Origin: Paenibacillus silagei
GTDB taxonomy: Bacteria; Bacillota; Bacilli; Paenibacillales; Paenibacillaceae
Assembly: GCF_017874735.1 (NCBI RefSeq)
Contig: NZ_JAGGLV010000001.1
Coordinates: 62,001 to 126,000 of the forward strand
Direction of reading: 5' to 3'
DNA length: 64,000 nt
The notes beneath the pieces were generated by a model. The model saw only the letters and a list, made by a program, of their open reading frames with translations. It was not told the DNA's origin and ran no database searches. A program made the position numbers and the translations under genes. Below, piece by piece: positions 17,499 to 26,754 of this stretch; position 1 is the stretch's first letter, and each line of letters starts with the position of its first letter.

Positions 17499-18174
17499 AA
17501 CCGTATTCCCCTCTCAATTGGTCTCTGACGATCGTTCCATTCTCAATCGCTAGCACCCGTTTGCGCATTTTGTTCACAATATCCCGGTTGTGGGTCGCCA
17601 TAACGATCGTGGTACCGCGAAAATTAATCTCATCCAGCAGCTGCATAATGCCCCACGAGGTCTCCGGGTCCAGATTGCCGGTAGGCTCGTCCGCAATAAT
17701 AACGGAAGGATTGTTGACGATGGCTCTGGCAATCGCGATACGCTGCTGCTCCCCCCCTGAGAGCTGTGAGGGCTCACGCCCCGCCTTGCTGCGCAGTCCC
17801 ACCAGATCGAGCACTTCATTCACACGCTTCTTGATAATCTTCTTCGGCGCCTCAATAACATCCATCGCAAAAGCCACATTCTCATACGCCGTCATCTTCG
17901 GCAGCAGCCGGAAATCCTGAAAGACCACACCGATATTGCGGCGCACATAAGGGATCTTACGGGGCTTCAGCTTGCCGATATTGAACCCGCCTACAGAGAT
18001 CTGTCCTTTGGTCGGCGTTTCTTCTCTATAAATTAATTTCATGAACGTTGATTTCCCTGCGCCGGACGGTCCGACAATGTAGACGAACTCATTGCGGTCG
18101 ATTTTGACCGATATTCCCTGCAATGCATGGGTCCCGTTAGCATAGGTCTTCCATACATCCTGCATCTCAATCAT
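17488..18174 (-). CDS. ftsE: Cell division ATP-binding protein FtsE
   Basis: A 228-residue ATPase, the same length as B. subtilis FtsE. It carries Walker [10 protein letters not shown] (35-43), signature LSGGEQQR, Walker [13 protein letters not shown] and H-loop MATHN. It binds FtsX and controls peptidoglycan hydrolysis. I chose the ATG at 18174 to match the conserved family N-terminus [11 protein letters not shown]; in-frame starts further upstream exist but have no clear ribosome-binding site. It is the first gene of the ftsE-ftsX-M23-ctpB-minJ group. Confidence 0.96.
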   Translation of the reverse strand: MIEMQDVWKTYANGTHALQGISVKIDRNEFVYIVGPSGAGKSTFMKLIYREETPTKGQISVGGFNIGKLKPRKIPYVRRNIGVVFQDFRLLPKMTAYENVAFAMDVIEAPKKIIKKRVNEVLDLVGLRSKAGREPSQLSGGEQQRIAIARAIVNNPSVIIADEPTGNLDPETSWGIMQLLDEINFRGTTIVMATHNRDIVNKMRKRVLAIENGTIVRDQLRGEYGYEF

Positions 18175-18364
18175 TTTCTCACTTCCCGATTCTGACATCT
18201 TCCGCCGGGCCACCGGGCCGGGGGAGCTTCCATAAACTGCATGATTATCGCAGGCGTATCTATTGTAACAAATCCATAACCCCTTGAGTACCCGAAAGTT
18301 TTACCGAATCCTTACATATACATAAAAACATCAGGTTTCGCCCCCATAGAAGGAGAGATTATTT

Positions 18365-19792
18365 ATGAAAAAAATACACGCCGCTCTCATCGCGGGTTTC
18401 GGTCTGATGCTGGCCGGTTCGCTGGCTGCCGGAGGACTTCATCTATACGGGACCCAACCTGCCCTACCTGCAAACACCGTTATCGCTGGCTGGGAGGTTG
18501 GCGGAATGAACATCGCTGACGTAGCGGCCGGAATGGATGCAAGACTTCAGGCGCTGGAAGCCACTCCACTCATGCTGAAGGCAAAAAATAATGCCGGACG
18601 CAAGGTTACCCTTAAGCAGGCAGGTGTGACCTATGAGGCCGGGGACTTCCTCCAGGCGCTGAAGACGCTGACGGACGGCACGCTGATGGAGCGGGTACAA
18701 GCCCGGCGCAGCTGGTCCGGCAGCTGGAATATGGAGATTCAGCTGCAGACTGCGCAGCTCAGAAGTCTTTTGAATCCCGAATGGGAAAAAGCCTCCTTCG
18801 GCGTTCCGGTCGATGCGGTCCGGCGGATCACCGGAGATGACCGGGTCGTCTATACGCCGGGCACCTCCTCCTACGAGGTGGACTGGCAGGCGCTGGAGCT
18901 TGCGATGCAGGCGGCGGTGCCCACCCGGTTGGCCGCTGACGGCACACTTCAGGATCAGCAGATTCAGCTGGAGGTTCCCCTTGCCGTCAAGCAGCCGAAG
19001 ATCACACTACAGGCACTCAAGGATCAGGGCATCGATCGCAAAATCGTCCAGTTCAGCACCTCCCTCGGGGCCAGCGGCCCCGGGCGCAGCTTCAATGTGG
19101 AGGCGGCCGCCAAAGCTGTAAACGGCACGGTGCTGCCGCCGAATGCGGTTTTTGATTACGGAAAAGCAATCCAAAAGGCCCAGACCGAATACGGCTTCCG
19201 CGAAGCCCCGGTCATCGTGAACGGCAAGCTCCAGCCCGGCACGGGCGGGGGGATCTGCCAGGTCTCCAGCACCCTGTATAATGCCGCGCTGCGCTCCGGG
19301 CTTGAGATTGTAGAGCGGCGCAACCACTCGCTTCCGGTCAGCTATCTGCCCAAGGGGCAGGACGCCACTTTTGCCGAGGGGTATATTAATTTCCGCTTCC
19401 GCAACAACACCGGCAAATATCTGATCATCAAATCCGAAGTCCAGGGGCGCACGCTGACCATTAAGCTGTTCGGCACGTTCCCGAAGAACGTCACCTATTC
19501 CGTTGAATCCAGAACCGTCGAGGTGCTGCCCCCCACAGATAAATATGTGAGCGATGCCTCGCTCCCCAAGGGCGGAACCCGGGTACTGCTTGCCGGCAAA
19601 ACCGGCTATGTAGTTGAAACTTACATTACCCGCCACGTAGATGGTAAAGCCGTAGAAAGAAACCTGCTCTCCCGCGATACCTATTACGCCCAGAAACGTG
19701 TTATCGCCATCAACCGCGGCGGGATGAGCAAATCCGATCAGCCCGAATCCCCGCGCAGACAGCTCGTCGAGGACGGCGTGAAGGTGCGTTAA
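18365..19792 (+). CDS. VanW family protein with peptidoglycan-binding-like domain
   Basis: A 475-residue exported protein with an N-terminal signal anchor (about 7-28). A domain of the type often found before VanW (putative peptidoglycan binding, about 55-220) follows, then the VanW domain (about 240-400). The latter shows the family motifs PGTGGGICQVSSTLYNAA and YINFRFRNNTGKY. VanW was first noticed in vancomycin-resistance clusters, but most bacilli carry several copies of unknown biochemical role. AGAAGGAGAG precedes the ATG. It stands alone, divergent from ftsE. Confidence 0.88.
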   Translation: MKKIHAALIAGFGLMLAGSLAAGGLHLYGTQPALPANTVIAGWEVGGMNIADVAAGMDARLQALEATPLMLKAKNNAGRKVTLKQAGVTYEAGDFLQALKTLTDGTLMERVQARRSWSGSWNMEIQLQTAQLRSLLNPEWEKASFGVPVDAVRRITGDDRVVYTPGTSSYEVDWQALELAMQAAVPTRLAADGTLQDQQIQLEVPLAVKQPKITLQALKDQGIDRKIVQFSTSLGASGPGRSFNVEAAAKAVNGTVLPPNAVFDYGKAIQKAQTEYGFREAPVIVNGKLQPGTGGGICQVSSTLYNAALRSGLEIVERRNHSLPVSYLPKGQDATFAEGYINFRFRNNTGKYLIIKSEVQGRTLTIKLFGTFPKNVTYSVESRTVEVLPPTDKYVSDASLPKGGTRVLLAGKTGYVVETYITRHVDGKAVERNLLSRDTYYAQKRVIAINRGGMSKSDQPESPRRQLVEDGVKVR

Positions 19793-19825
19793 CTTCCATT
19801 TTCCTCAAAATGTATAGCAAGCAGA

Positions 19826-19872
19826 AACGGCTGTGCCCTCCTTATGATAAGGTCGGCACAGCCGTTCTTTAT
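19826..19872. terminator. Bidirectional terminator between vanW-like and iseA-like genes
   Basis: The perfect arms AACGGCTGTGCC (19826-19837) and GGCACAGCCGTT (19855-19866) are followed by CTTTAT on the plus strand. They separate two convergent genes. Confidence 0.78.
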
Positions 19873-19900
19873 GAAGTGTTAGACGGACTGAAGCCTCTGT

Positions 19901-20506
19901 CTAGAACAAAGTATCCGGCGACATATCAATTCTCCAGTAACCGTTCACCTTCTTCAGCTTCACTGTAACAACTTCGGAAGACCCGTTCGCTCCTTCAGCA
20001 GGTACAGTCAGCTCGAATACTGCCGCCTGTGCAGTCTTGGAGATCATCCGTGCAGTCGCTCTGGTGAAATCCAGTGAGTTGCCCAGATCGGAATTGACCT
20101 GCGCCATTCGTCCCTCATGCTCCAGGAACTGTGTCTGTGCGTAGAAAGCGGCCGCATTATGCGTGAACCCTTTCTTGATATAGCTCATCAGCTGCTGCTT
20201 CGAGCCCAGATCACTGGACAGATAGCGGTACTCCTGTGCTTTATAAGTGAACAGCTCCGGGTTGAATACATTACCTCCCCGGCTGGCATACGTATATAGC
20301 TTTTTGGCATGAACCACCAGCGGAACAACACTCCGTTCAGTGAGATTGTTAATGGTCGCCGGCCCTTCCTTGCCCGGTGCAGACGCCGCAACCGTTCTTA
20401 CGCCCTCAATGCTTGCCACCGGTGAAGCCGCAAGCGCTCCGCCCCCTGCAGAGACAAGACCCAGTGATAATGCCAGTGAACCGATCATCCATTTTTTGTT
20501 CTTCAT
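19901..20506 (-). CDS. iseA: IseA-like DL-endopeptidase inhibitor, secreted
   Basis: A 201-residue protein with a clear signal peptide (cleavage after about ALAA, residue 27). The mature part contains YKAQEYRYLSSDLGSKQQL, then a YIKKGFT region and a conserved C-terminal GYWRIDMSPDTLF. The pattern fits my memory of IseA (YoeB), which binds and inhibits D,L-endopeptidase autolysins at division sites in B. subtilis. Length is close to IseA (about 180 residues). It is monocistronic and near the ftsEX hydrolase group. The family assignment is from memory and should be confirmed. Confidence 0.65.
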   Translation of the reverse strand: MKNKKWMIGSLALSLGLVSAGGGALAASPVASIEGVRTVAASAPGKEGPATINNLTERSVVPLVVHAKKLYTYASRGGNVFNPELFTYKAQEYRYLSSDLGSKQQLMSYIKKGFTHNAAAFYAQTQFLEHEGRMAQVNSDLGNSLDFTRATARMISKTAQAAVFELTVPAEGANGSSEVVTVKLKKVNGYWRIDMSPDTLF

Positions 20507-20655
20507 CTTGAACGCCTCCTCGTATTCCTGTGTGGTAGCCTGAAGCGTACTTCAGACTAAGCTGCTGCGATAAGTACTGTATAACATTACAATAGCCCGT
20601 AAGCTGTAATACCCAAACCACCCGGGGGTATAAACGGGTAATGGGGGAAATGCGT

Positions 20656-20692
20656 AAAAAAACTCCGTTCCCCATAAAGAGGAAGCGGAGTT
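20656..20692 (-). terminator. Terminator at the end of the pilus operon
   Basis: On the minus strand AACTCCG (20692-20686) pairs with CGGAGTT (20667-20661), followed by TTTTTT. It lies directly downstream of the pilO-like gene. Confidence 0.72.
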
Positions 20693-20708
20693 GCTTATAA
20701 ATTAACGG

Positions 20709-21368
20709 CTAGTTATTTTCGCTCATCGAGATTGGTGCAGGATTCACATCAGCAGCTGTTGGAGCTTCACCTTCCGCACTCTCGGCATCCTCGAAGTAGG
20801 CTGTAAACGAGACATTCGCCGTGATAATACTGGAAGTTCCTCCTGCACCCCCGCCGTCCGAGGACCGCTGAAAGGTTAATGTATCGACATTCACTACGCG
20901 GGGCAGCTGTTGCAGTGCGCTCAGCCAATTACTGATACTCGAATAATCCCCCTCGACTACAGCCGTCATAGTGAGCGGCTTGACCGTGGGGTATACCGCC
21001 GTACCTGAACCTGTCATTGTCTGAATCGGATTCTCTTGACCTATACTGAAATTGACATCCTTTAGCTTCGCCCCGGATACTGATCCGATAGAGCGCAGAT
21101 CCAGAATCATTTGTTCACTGTTGTCACCTTTCGGAAGCTGGGTGAGCAGTGCAGCCTCTTCGGCTTGCTGTGAGGTGTCGTTCTTGCGTTCATCAATTTT
21201 GCTCTCAAGCAGGCTATTCTGTTCATTCAACTGGCTCAGCTCAGATTCCTGATCTTTGACAGTTCGGCTGGTAGGCTGTAGACCAAGCATGAAGAAGGCG
21301 AATAGCAACAAAAACAGGATAAGCACGCCCAATGTAATAGGTGACCTGTATTTATTAATTTGTTCCAT
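20709..21368 (-). CDS. pilO: Type IV pilus inner-membrane alignment protein PilO-like
   Basis: A 219-residue protein with a short cytoplasmic N-terminus, one membrane segment (about 10-32), a coiled coil (about 38-70) and a ferredoxin-like periplasmic-type domain. This is the PilO layout. PilO pairs with PilN to connect the cytoplasmic PilM ring to the outer parts of the pilus machine. It follows pilMN with a 14-base overlap. I prefer the ATG at 21368, 9 bases after GGGAGG, over one at 21374 that abuts the ribosome-binding site. Confidence 0.82.
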   Translation of the reverse strand: MEQINKYRSPITLGVLILFLLLFAFFMLGLQPTSRTVKDQESELSQLNEQNSLLESKIDERKNDTSQQAEEAALLTQLPKGDNSEQMILDLRSIGSVSGAKLKDVNFSIGQENPIQTMTGSGTAVYPTVKPLTMTAVVEGDYSSISNWLSALQQLPRVVNVDTLTFQRSSDGGGAGGTSSIITANVSFTAYFEDAESAEGEAPTAADVNPAPISMSENN

Positions 21369-22974
21369 TGCCATCCCCCTCCCCTGACGCTGCCTGTTGG
21401 TCTATTCCAGTTGTATCGTTAGTCTTCGTTTTTAGTAAGCTCACATGATAAACAGCAGTATACGTACCGTACCCTGAGACCGAACCGGACTGTACGGTGG
21501 TATCCCCTTCTGTCAGCTTCTGAATTTCGGCACCCTTGGTGAAGGACATTTTGCGCAGATTGGCCAAATACATCGAGGAAGCTTCCATACTCGGCACTCT
21601 TAACGTGAGATCGATGGAATCATGATACGTATAGTTTATACTTCGCAGCAAGCTATCCTGCGGCAACCCCGCGGATAGCTCATTCAATACAGGTACAATA
21701 ATTGTCCTATATGCGAGAATTTCATCCACTGCAGCTTTTCTATTCAGAATCCCGGAACTTCCATTGATCTTGGCGAGTTCGCTTTGAAGCATCAGCGAGC
21801 GGTCCTGGGCACCCTGTATTTGTTGCTCGTTCTCTGCGATCTGCCCTTTATTCGTTGCAAAGAATATACCAACCCCTACCGCACCGACCAGCCATATTCC
21901 AACAAGAGCGACAGCAACATATGGGAAAAGCAAGGCCTCACGGTCTTCCCGCGGCAGCAGGTTAACGGCAAGGGTATTACTATCCTGCAGGGCTGCCCCG
22001 GCAGCTATACGATAATCATTCAACTCCAGATCAGGAGTACTGTCACCCATGACATCTTCCAGTCCTATCGTTGCTACCTCAAGCTCCGTCAAGGATTGTT
22101 GCAGCTCCTCAAGCAGCTGGTTGCGAATCTGAAGGGGGCCTGTAATCAGGACGCTTTGAATTCTTGTGCTTCCGTCATGAAGACTGTATTGATAAAAGTT
22201 CAGCATGCGCGAGATTTCAGCGGTAATCTCCAGCATCCGCCCAGGCGCAAGTAAACCACCGGCCAGACTAGTCGACGTAGCCGCAGCTTCTCTGACATAG
22301 TCTATCCCAGCTTGTGTAGAGGGCTGTACGCCGCTATTCAAATCCATTTGATTAATGGTTCGAATAAACACTGGATTACCACTACGGAACATATATACGT
22401 CAAGGACATTCTGCTCGATGTTAATAAGCATCGTATCCTCAAACTCTGCCTTCCGGCCAATAGTCAAGCTACGGGCAAGTGCAGTTGCTGCAATCTCCAC
22501 CGTGCCTACGCGCAGACCCGCTCCTTCAAGCACATCAATATAATCTTGGATCGGCTTCCGGGGGGCAGCGAACACCAAGAGATGACTGTTCTCCTCATCC
22601 ACATCAATCGTGACATAATCATAAACAGGGCTTTCAAAGGGCAGATGCATCCCCGTCTCTACTTCCAGCTTAACAAGCTGCTCTACTTGCTTCGGATTAG
22701 CGCTGGGAATACTCATTTTACGGATGATGATCTGCGATGGCGGAATCGACAGCGAGATCCGTTTACCGCGCAGTCTCTCAACCTTTACCCAGTGCTTGAC
22801 CGTTTCCAAGAGAGCTTCACTATCGGCTACCTGATTCTCAACAATTAATCCTGGCGGGAGCGGAAGGTAGCGCTTTTTGCGTACTTCCCATGACTTTTTG
22901 TTCTTAAAGCTGATATAGCGGATTCCCGTCTGCTCAATCGCAAGACCGGCCACCGGGTTCTGAAGTCCAAGCAT
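21355..22974 (-). CDS. pilM: Fused PilM-PilN type IV pilus assembly protein
   Basis: This 539-residue protein joins two proteins that are separate in most species. Residues 1 to about 335 form an actin-like PilM domain (AGLAIEQTGIRYI, TMLINIEQN). Residue 338 begins NLLPRED, the typical PilN start, followed by a membrane segment (about 350-373), a coiled coil and the PilN C-terminal domain. PilM normally binds the conserved N-terminal tail of PilN; here that contact is covalent. I chose the ATG at 22974 behind AGGAGG. It is followed by pilO with a short overlap. Confidence 0.88.
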   Translation of the reverse strand: MLGLQNPVAGLAIEQTGIRYISFKNKKSWEVRKKRYLPLPPGLIVENQVADSEALLETVKHWVKVERLRGKRISLSIPPSQIIIRKMSIPSANPKQVEQLVKLEVETGMHLPFESPVYDYVTIDVDEENSHLLVFAAPRKPIQDYIDVLEGAGLRVGTVEIAATALARSLTIGRKAEFEDTMLINIEQNVLDVYMFRSGNPVFIRTINQMDLNSGVQPSTQAGIDYVREAAATSTSLAGGLLAPGRMLEITAEISRMLNFYQYSLHDGSTRIQSVLITGPLQIRNQLLEELQQSLTELEVATIGLEDVMGDSTPDLELNDYRIAAGAALQDSNTLAVNLLPREDREALLFPYVAVALVGIWLVGAVGVGIFFATNKGQIAENEQQIQGAQDRSLMLQSELAKINGSSGILNRKAAVDEILAYRTIIVPVLNELSAGLPQDSLLRSINYTYHDSIDLTLRVPSMEASSMYLANLRKMSFTKGAEIQKLTEGDTTVQSGSVSGYGTYTAVYHVSLLKTKTNDTTGIDQQAASGEGDGNGTN

Positions 22975-22988
22975 AAGCCATAAGCCTC

Positions 22989-23738
22989 CTAATGAATAAG
23001 CGAGAGATACCCGCCGATAATCTCTGAACCATAACCGTAAGCAAGTAATGCACCTAGAGCAAGCCAAGGACCAAAGGGAACGGGCTGACCGCGCTTAGCG
23101 ATACCTGCCAATTGGAGTGTACCGCCAACCAGTGTACCTAATAGACATGCTGCGAAGAAGGCAAGCAGCACATTAGGGAACCCTATGACCAGTCCCAGCA
23201 AGGCGAACAGCTTGAAATCACCCATCCCCATTCCGCCGAACCAGGCAAAGGGCAGAATGATCGCTCCACCTACAGCAGCACCTAGAAGAGATAACCATAA
23301 AGGTCCTTCAACATTCAACAGAGTTAGCACTAGCAGGAATGGTGTGAAAAACAGCAGGATTTTGTTCGGTATCAGCATATATTTGAGATCAGCCACCGTC
23401 ACAATAACAGCCAGACTCGACAATAGGATCGCAGTTACACCTCTAATGCTTACGCCAAACTCCAGATAGGACCACAGGAACAGTAGCCCAGTCGCAAGCT
23501 CGCCTAGCGGGTACAGCATGGATACTTTAGCACCGCAATGCCTGCATTTACCACCGCTGGCCAACCAGCTGAGTACCGGCACCAAATCCCGCGGCTTCAG
23601 CCGCGTTCCACAACCAGTGCAGTGCGAAGGAGGATGATTGAGAGATTCTCCGGCTGGCACACGCAATGCGACAACGTTATAGAAAGAGCCTAGTATTAGC
23701 CCGAGCAGCGTGATGTAAACAGCTATAACGATGGTCAT
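22989..23738 (-). CDS. pilD: Prepilin peptidase / N-methyltransferase
   Basis: A 249-residue membrane aspartic protease with about seven membrane segments. The N-terminal cytoplasmic region has two zinc-type CxxC pairs (CTGC, CRHC), as in methyltransferase-competent PilD. The catalytic aspartates are in ADLKYMLIPN and in GMGDFK, the GxGD motif. It cleaves the leader of type IV prepilins after Gly and methylates the new N-terminus. Three prepilin-like substrates lie in this locus. AAAGGA precedes the ATG. Confidence 0.96.
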   Translation of the reverse strand: MTIVIAVYITLLGLILGSFYNVVALRVPAGESLNHPPSHCTGCGTRLKPRDLVPVLSWLASGGKCRHCGAKVSMLYPLGELATGLLFLWSYLEFGVSIRGVTAILLSSLAVIVTVADLKYMLIPNKILLFFTPFLLVLTLLNVEGPLWLSLLGAAVGGAIILPFAWFGGMGMGDFKLFALLGLVIGFPNVLLAFFAACLLGTLVGGTLQLAGIAKRGQPVPFGPWLALGALLAYGYGSEIIGGYLSLIH

Positions 23739-23768
23739 AGTACATTCCTTTTGTGTAAAGTGATTTGT

Positions 23769-23796
23769 AAAAAAGGAACCGGAATGATCCGATTCC
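23769..23796 (-). terminator. Terminator (or partial attenuator) after the major pilin gene
   Basis: On the minus strand GGAATCGGA-TCAT-TCCGGTTCC forms a stem with one mismatch, followed directly by TTTTTT. It sits between the pilin gene and pilD. It would give a short abundant pilin transcript while letting some polymerase through to pilD-pilMN-pilO. Confidence 0.7.
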
Positions 23797-23838
23797 TAGA
23801 TAAATTAAGTAAGATTTCGTGGATTACTCACATAATCT

Positions 23839-24360
23839 TTAAGGATTTGTTGTTGGTGCTGCAGTAGATGTACTTGACTTCAAAACCTGCGAAGCTGAAA
23901 AGCTGCCTCCAGCCACCGCTGCTGCTGATTCACTAACCTTGACAGCTGCATCAGATGTGGAGCCAAGTGGCTTTGGAGCTAAAGTAACGGAATCTAATTG
24001 ACCCGCTGTTGTGAAGATTACTTCCCCACCAGTAACAGTGGCCTTTGTGCTCGGTAGACTTAAACCGTTATCTAAATATCCCTTTTCCTGCAAAGTTTTA
24101 ACAAAAACTTTCGTAGCTGGAGTAGTATTGAATTTCCCATCCTTCTCACCTGCAATGTATAATCTTGCAGCATCATAAACCTGCCGAGCAGTAGCAACAT
24201 CTGAATCTGCTTTAGCATTAGAAATAATATTTCCAACCAACGGAATCGCAATAACCGCGATAATCCCCAAGATAACGATAACCGCCAATAACTCGATCAG
24301 CGTGAAGCCCTTCTGGCCTTCCTCTTTACTTAATCTCTTCTTGATTGCATTTGCTAACAT
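23839..24360 (-). CDS. pilA: Major type IV pilin (prepilin)
   Basis: A 173-residue prepilin with a 19-residue basic leader ending in Gly, followed by the class III/type IV signature FTLIELLAVIVILGIIAVIAIP with Glu at mature position 5. I inferred the cleavage site KG/FTLIE. The mature head is rich in Thr, Ser and Ala and lacks a Cys pair. It is cut by the PilD downstream and polymerised by PilB. A strong AGGAGG, a structured leader and its own terminator fit high expression. Confidence 0.93.
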   Translation of the reverse strand: MLANAIKKRLSKEEGQKGFTLIELLAVIVILGIIAVIAIPLVGNIISNAKADSDVATARQVYDAARLYIAGEKDGKFNTTPATKVFVKTLQEKGYLDNGLSLPSTKATVTGGEVIFTTAGQLDSVTLAPKPLGSTSDAAVKVSESAAAVAGGSFSASQVLKSSTSTAAPTTNP

Positions 24361-24482
24361 TTGGTTTCCTCCTAAAATATAATTTTAAAGGTCTGGATGA
24401 TTGCTTGTTTCGTTGTATCTGCATTCGTCAGTACGAAGGCTATCTGCCCCCGCCCGGCGTCACCCCTCTCAAAGATGTCTCA
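24361..24482 (-). promoter_or_regulatory. GC-rich structured leader of the pilin gene
   Basis: The 122 bases between pilC and the pilin gene contain a GC-rich stretch (GACGCCGGGCGGGGGC) and a perfect small hairpin TTCGT-ACTG-ACGAA, then AT-rich DNA and the ribosome-binding site. It could hold a promoter or a regulatory RNA structure; I could not match it to a known riboswitch. Confidence 0.3.
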
Positions 24483-25688
24483 TCACATATTGCTATAGAT
24501 ACTGAACATTGGCAGCATAATGGCCGCTACGATCACACCGACTACTCCCGCCAGGAAAGCTATCAATAACGGCTCAAGCAAAGACTTCAGCCGGTCAACA
24601 GTGTTTTCCACATCCATCTCATAGAAATCTGCTATTTTGGACAACATCTGGTCGAGCGCACCCGTCTCTTCACCTATGGCGATCATCTGTGTGACCAGCG
24701 GCGGAAAGACCCAGGCTTTTTTCAAAGGTTCTGACAGAGGCTTTCCTTGTCTGAGTGAGTCCCCTGCGCTGCGTATGTACTTTCCAATCACCTTGTTGCC
24801 CGCAATTTCTTCAACAATCGCCAGCGATTGCAGGATCGGCACTGAACTGGCATACAGCGAGGAGAAGGTTCTGGTGAACTGCGCAATAGAGCCCTTCTGA
24901 TTAAGCTTCCCGAACACAGGCACCTTCAGCTTGGCATAATCCAATGCGTAGGCCCCCTTCTCTGTACGCTTCGTTATTTGAAAGGCTACTATGATCACAA
25001 TCAGACCGATCAGCCAAAAATACCATTGCCCTTGTATACTCTTGCTAAGCACAAGTACCATCTTGGTAATAGCCGGAAGCTCTGCATTCATCGACTCAAA
25101 CATGGTTACGAACTGCGGAACGATAGCCCACAGCAGATAGATAACAGCCGCCACCGCCATAACACCAACGGTGATCGGATACATGAGCGCAGATTTGATT
25201 TTCTCAGTGGTCGTATGCTGTTTCTCAAAATACATCGCCAGCCGTTCCAGCGTTCCTTCAAGATCCCCGGTTTCCTCACCCGCCCGTACCATACTCACGA
25301 ACAAATGCGGGAATATCTTTTTGTGATCCTGTATGGCTTGCGAGAAAGCTATTCCCCGCAAAAGGCTCGAACTGACGTCCTGCAGCGCTTTAGCCAGCGG
25401 CTTGCTGTCTGTCTGCTCCGCCAGGATTCGGGTCGCATCTACGATAGACACACCTGCACGGATTAACGTAGCGAACTGGCGGCAGTAAATAATGAAATGA
25501 ATGGTTTTCACCGGATTACCGATATAAATCTCCATCGACAGGATAGAGTTTTTCTGCTCATTCAGTGAGAAAACAGTAAGTCCCCGCTTGCGGAGTTCCT
25601 CCATGGCAATGGACTTATCTTGTGCCGTAAGCTTACCTTTGAGCTGTTTGCCCGCCGGAGTCTTAACCTGATATTCAAATTGAGGCAT
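24483..25688 (-). CDS. pilC: Type IV pilus inner-membrane platform protein PilC
   Basis: A 401-residue GspF/PilC family protein made of two repeated cytoplasmic helical domains, each with FSxxL and GE(E)TG motifs (RAGEETGDLEG, AIGEETGALDQ). Three membrane segments lie at about 168-190, 218-240 and 375-398. It is the membrane platform on which the PilB and PilT motors act. Its start overlaps the pilT stop by 14 bases. Confidence 0.95.
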   Translation of the reverse strand: MPQFEYQVKTPAGKQLKGKLTAQDKSIAMEELRKRGLTVFSLNEQKNSILSMEIYIGNPVKTIHFIIYCRQFATLIRAGVSIVDATRILAEQTDSKPLAKALQDVSSSLLRGIAFSQAIQDHKKIFPHLFVSMVRAGEETGDLEGTLERLAMYFEKQHTTTEKIKSALMYPITVGVMAVAAVIYLLWAIVPQFVTMFESMNAELPAITKMVLVLSKSIQGQWYFWLIGLIVIIVAFQITKRTEKGAYALDYAKLKVPVFGKLNQKGSIAQFTRTFSSLYASSVPILQSLAIVEEIAGNKVIGKYIRSAGDSLRQGKPLSEPLKKAWVFPPLVTQMIAIGEETGALDQMLSKIADFYEMDVENTVDRLKSLLEPLLIAFLAGVVGVIVAAIMLPMFSIYSNM

Positions 25689-26736
25689 CGGAATTCACCC
25701 CCGCAAGATAGGTTTTAGCTGCCGATGTGTCAATTAGCCCTCTAGCCAGACATTCACGGATGTTCATCTCCAGCGTATGCATCCCCTGGGCCTTACCCGT
25801 CTGCATGATATTCTTGATCTGATGTGTCTTCTCGCTCCGTATCATATTCCCGACTGCGGGCGTATTAATCAGAATCTCAGTTACACTGATTCGCCCCTGA
25901 CCTTGAGAGCGGGGGAACAAGCGCTGTGAGATTACTGCCAGCAATACAGAAGCCAGTTGCAAGCGGATTTGGTTCTGCTGATGTCCGGGAAAGGCATCGA
26001 TAATCCGGTCAATTGTCTGTGGTGCATCTGAGGTGTGCAGGGTTGCCATGACCAGGTGGCCGGTTTCAGCTGCGGTTACCGCTGCTGATATCGTCTCCAA
26101 GTCGCGCATTTCTCCAAGAAGTATGACATCGGGATCTTGCCGGAGTACCGCCCTAAGGCCAGTTGGAAAGCTGGCCGTATCGCTTCCAATCTCTCTCTGA
26201 TCGATAATGCAAGTCCCATGGCTATGTAAAAATTCAATCGGATCTTCCAGCGTAACAATATGTTTCCGTTCACGGCTGTTAATATGATGGATCATTGCCG
26301 CTAATGTGGATGACTTGCCGCTCCCTGTCGGACCTGTTACCAGAATCAGCCCCTGCGGCTTCAGCGCCAGTGATGAAAGTATCGGCGGAAGCGCCAGCTT
26401 CTCCAGGGTCGGAATGTCAGCCGGAATACTCCGGGCAGCAATACTGATTCCCCCTCGCTGCCGATATACGTTCACGCGGAACCGGACTCCGCCTTCCAGC
26501 GGGTAAGAGAAATCATACTCACCCGCCACCCGGAATTCAGATTCTCTCTCGGGACCAAGCAGGTCAAGGGCCATCTGTTCAGCCTCACCAGGACCAATGA
26601 ATGCTCCCTCCACATTCTCAAGTCGACCGTCAATCCGCAGCACGGGAGGTGAGCCCACGGAGATATGCAAATCAGACGCCCTGGAGGAGTGAGCCAAGTG
26701 CAGAAGCTGTATAATCGTTCTAGTTGAAACTGGCAA
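25675..26736 (-). CDS. pilT: Pilus retraction ATPase PilT
   Basis: A 353-residue hexameric ATPase with Walker A GPTGSGKS, an Asp box (VTLEDPIEF), Walker B DVILLGEMRD and a His box (GHLVMATLHT). The C-terminal QGMHTLEMNIRECL region is typical of PilT rather than PilB. It depolymerises pili and thus powers twitching, adhesion or DNA uptake. A TTG start follows GGGGGAG at five bases, 18 bases after the pilB stop. Confidence 0.95.
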   Translation of the reverse strand: MPVSTRTIIQLLHLAHSSRASDLHISVGSPPVLRIDGRLENVEGAFIGPGEAEQMALDLLGPERESEFRVAGEYDFSYPLEGGVRFRVNVYRQRGGISIAARSIPADIPTLEKLALPPILSSLALKPQGLILVTGPTGSGKSSTLAAMIHHINSRERKHIVTLEDPIEFLHSHGTCIIDQREIGSDTASFPTGLRAVLRQDPDVILLGEMRDLETISAAVTAAETGHLVMATLHTSDAPQTIDRIIDAFPGHQQNQIRLQLASVLLAVISQRLFPRSQGQGRISVTEILINTPAVGNMIRSEKTHQIKNIMQTGKAQGMHTLEMNIRECLARGLIDTSAAKTYLAGVNSDASI

Positions 26737-26754
26737 TATGTCTCCCCCTAATCA

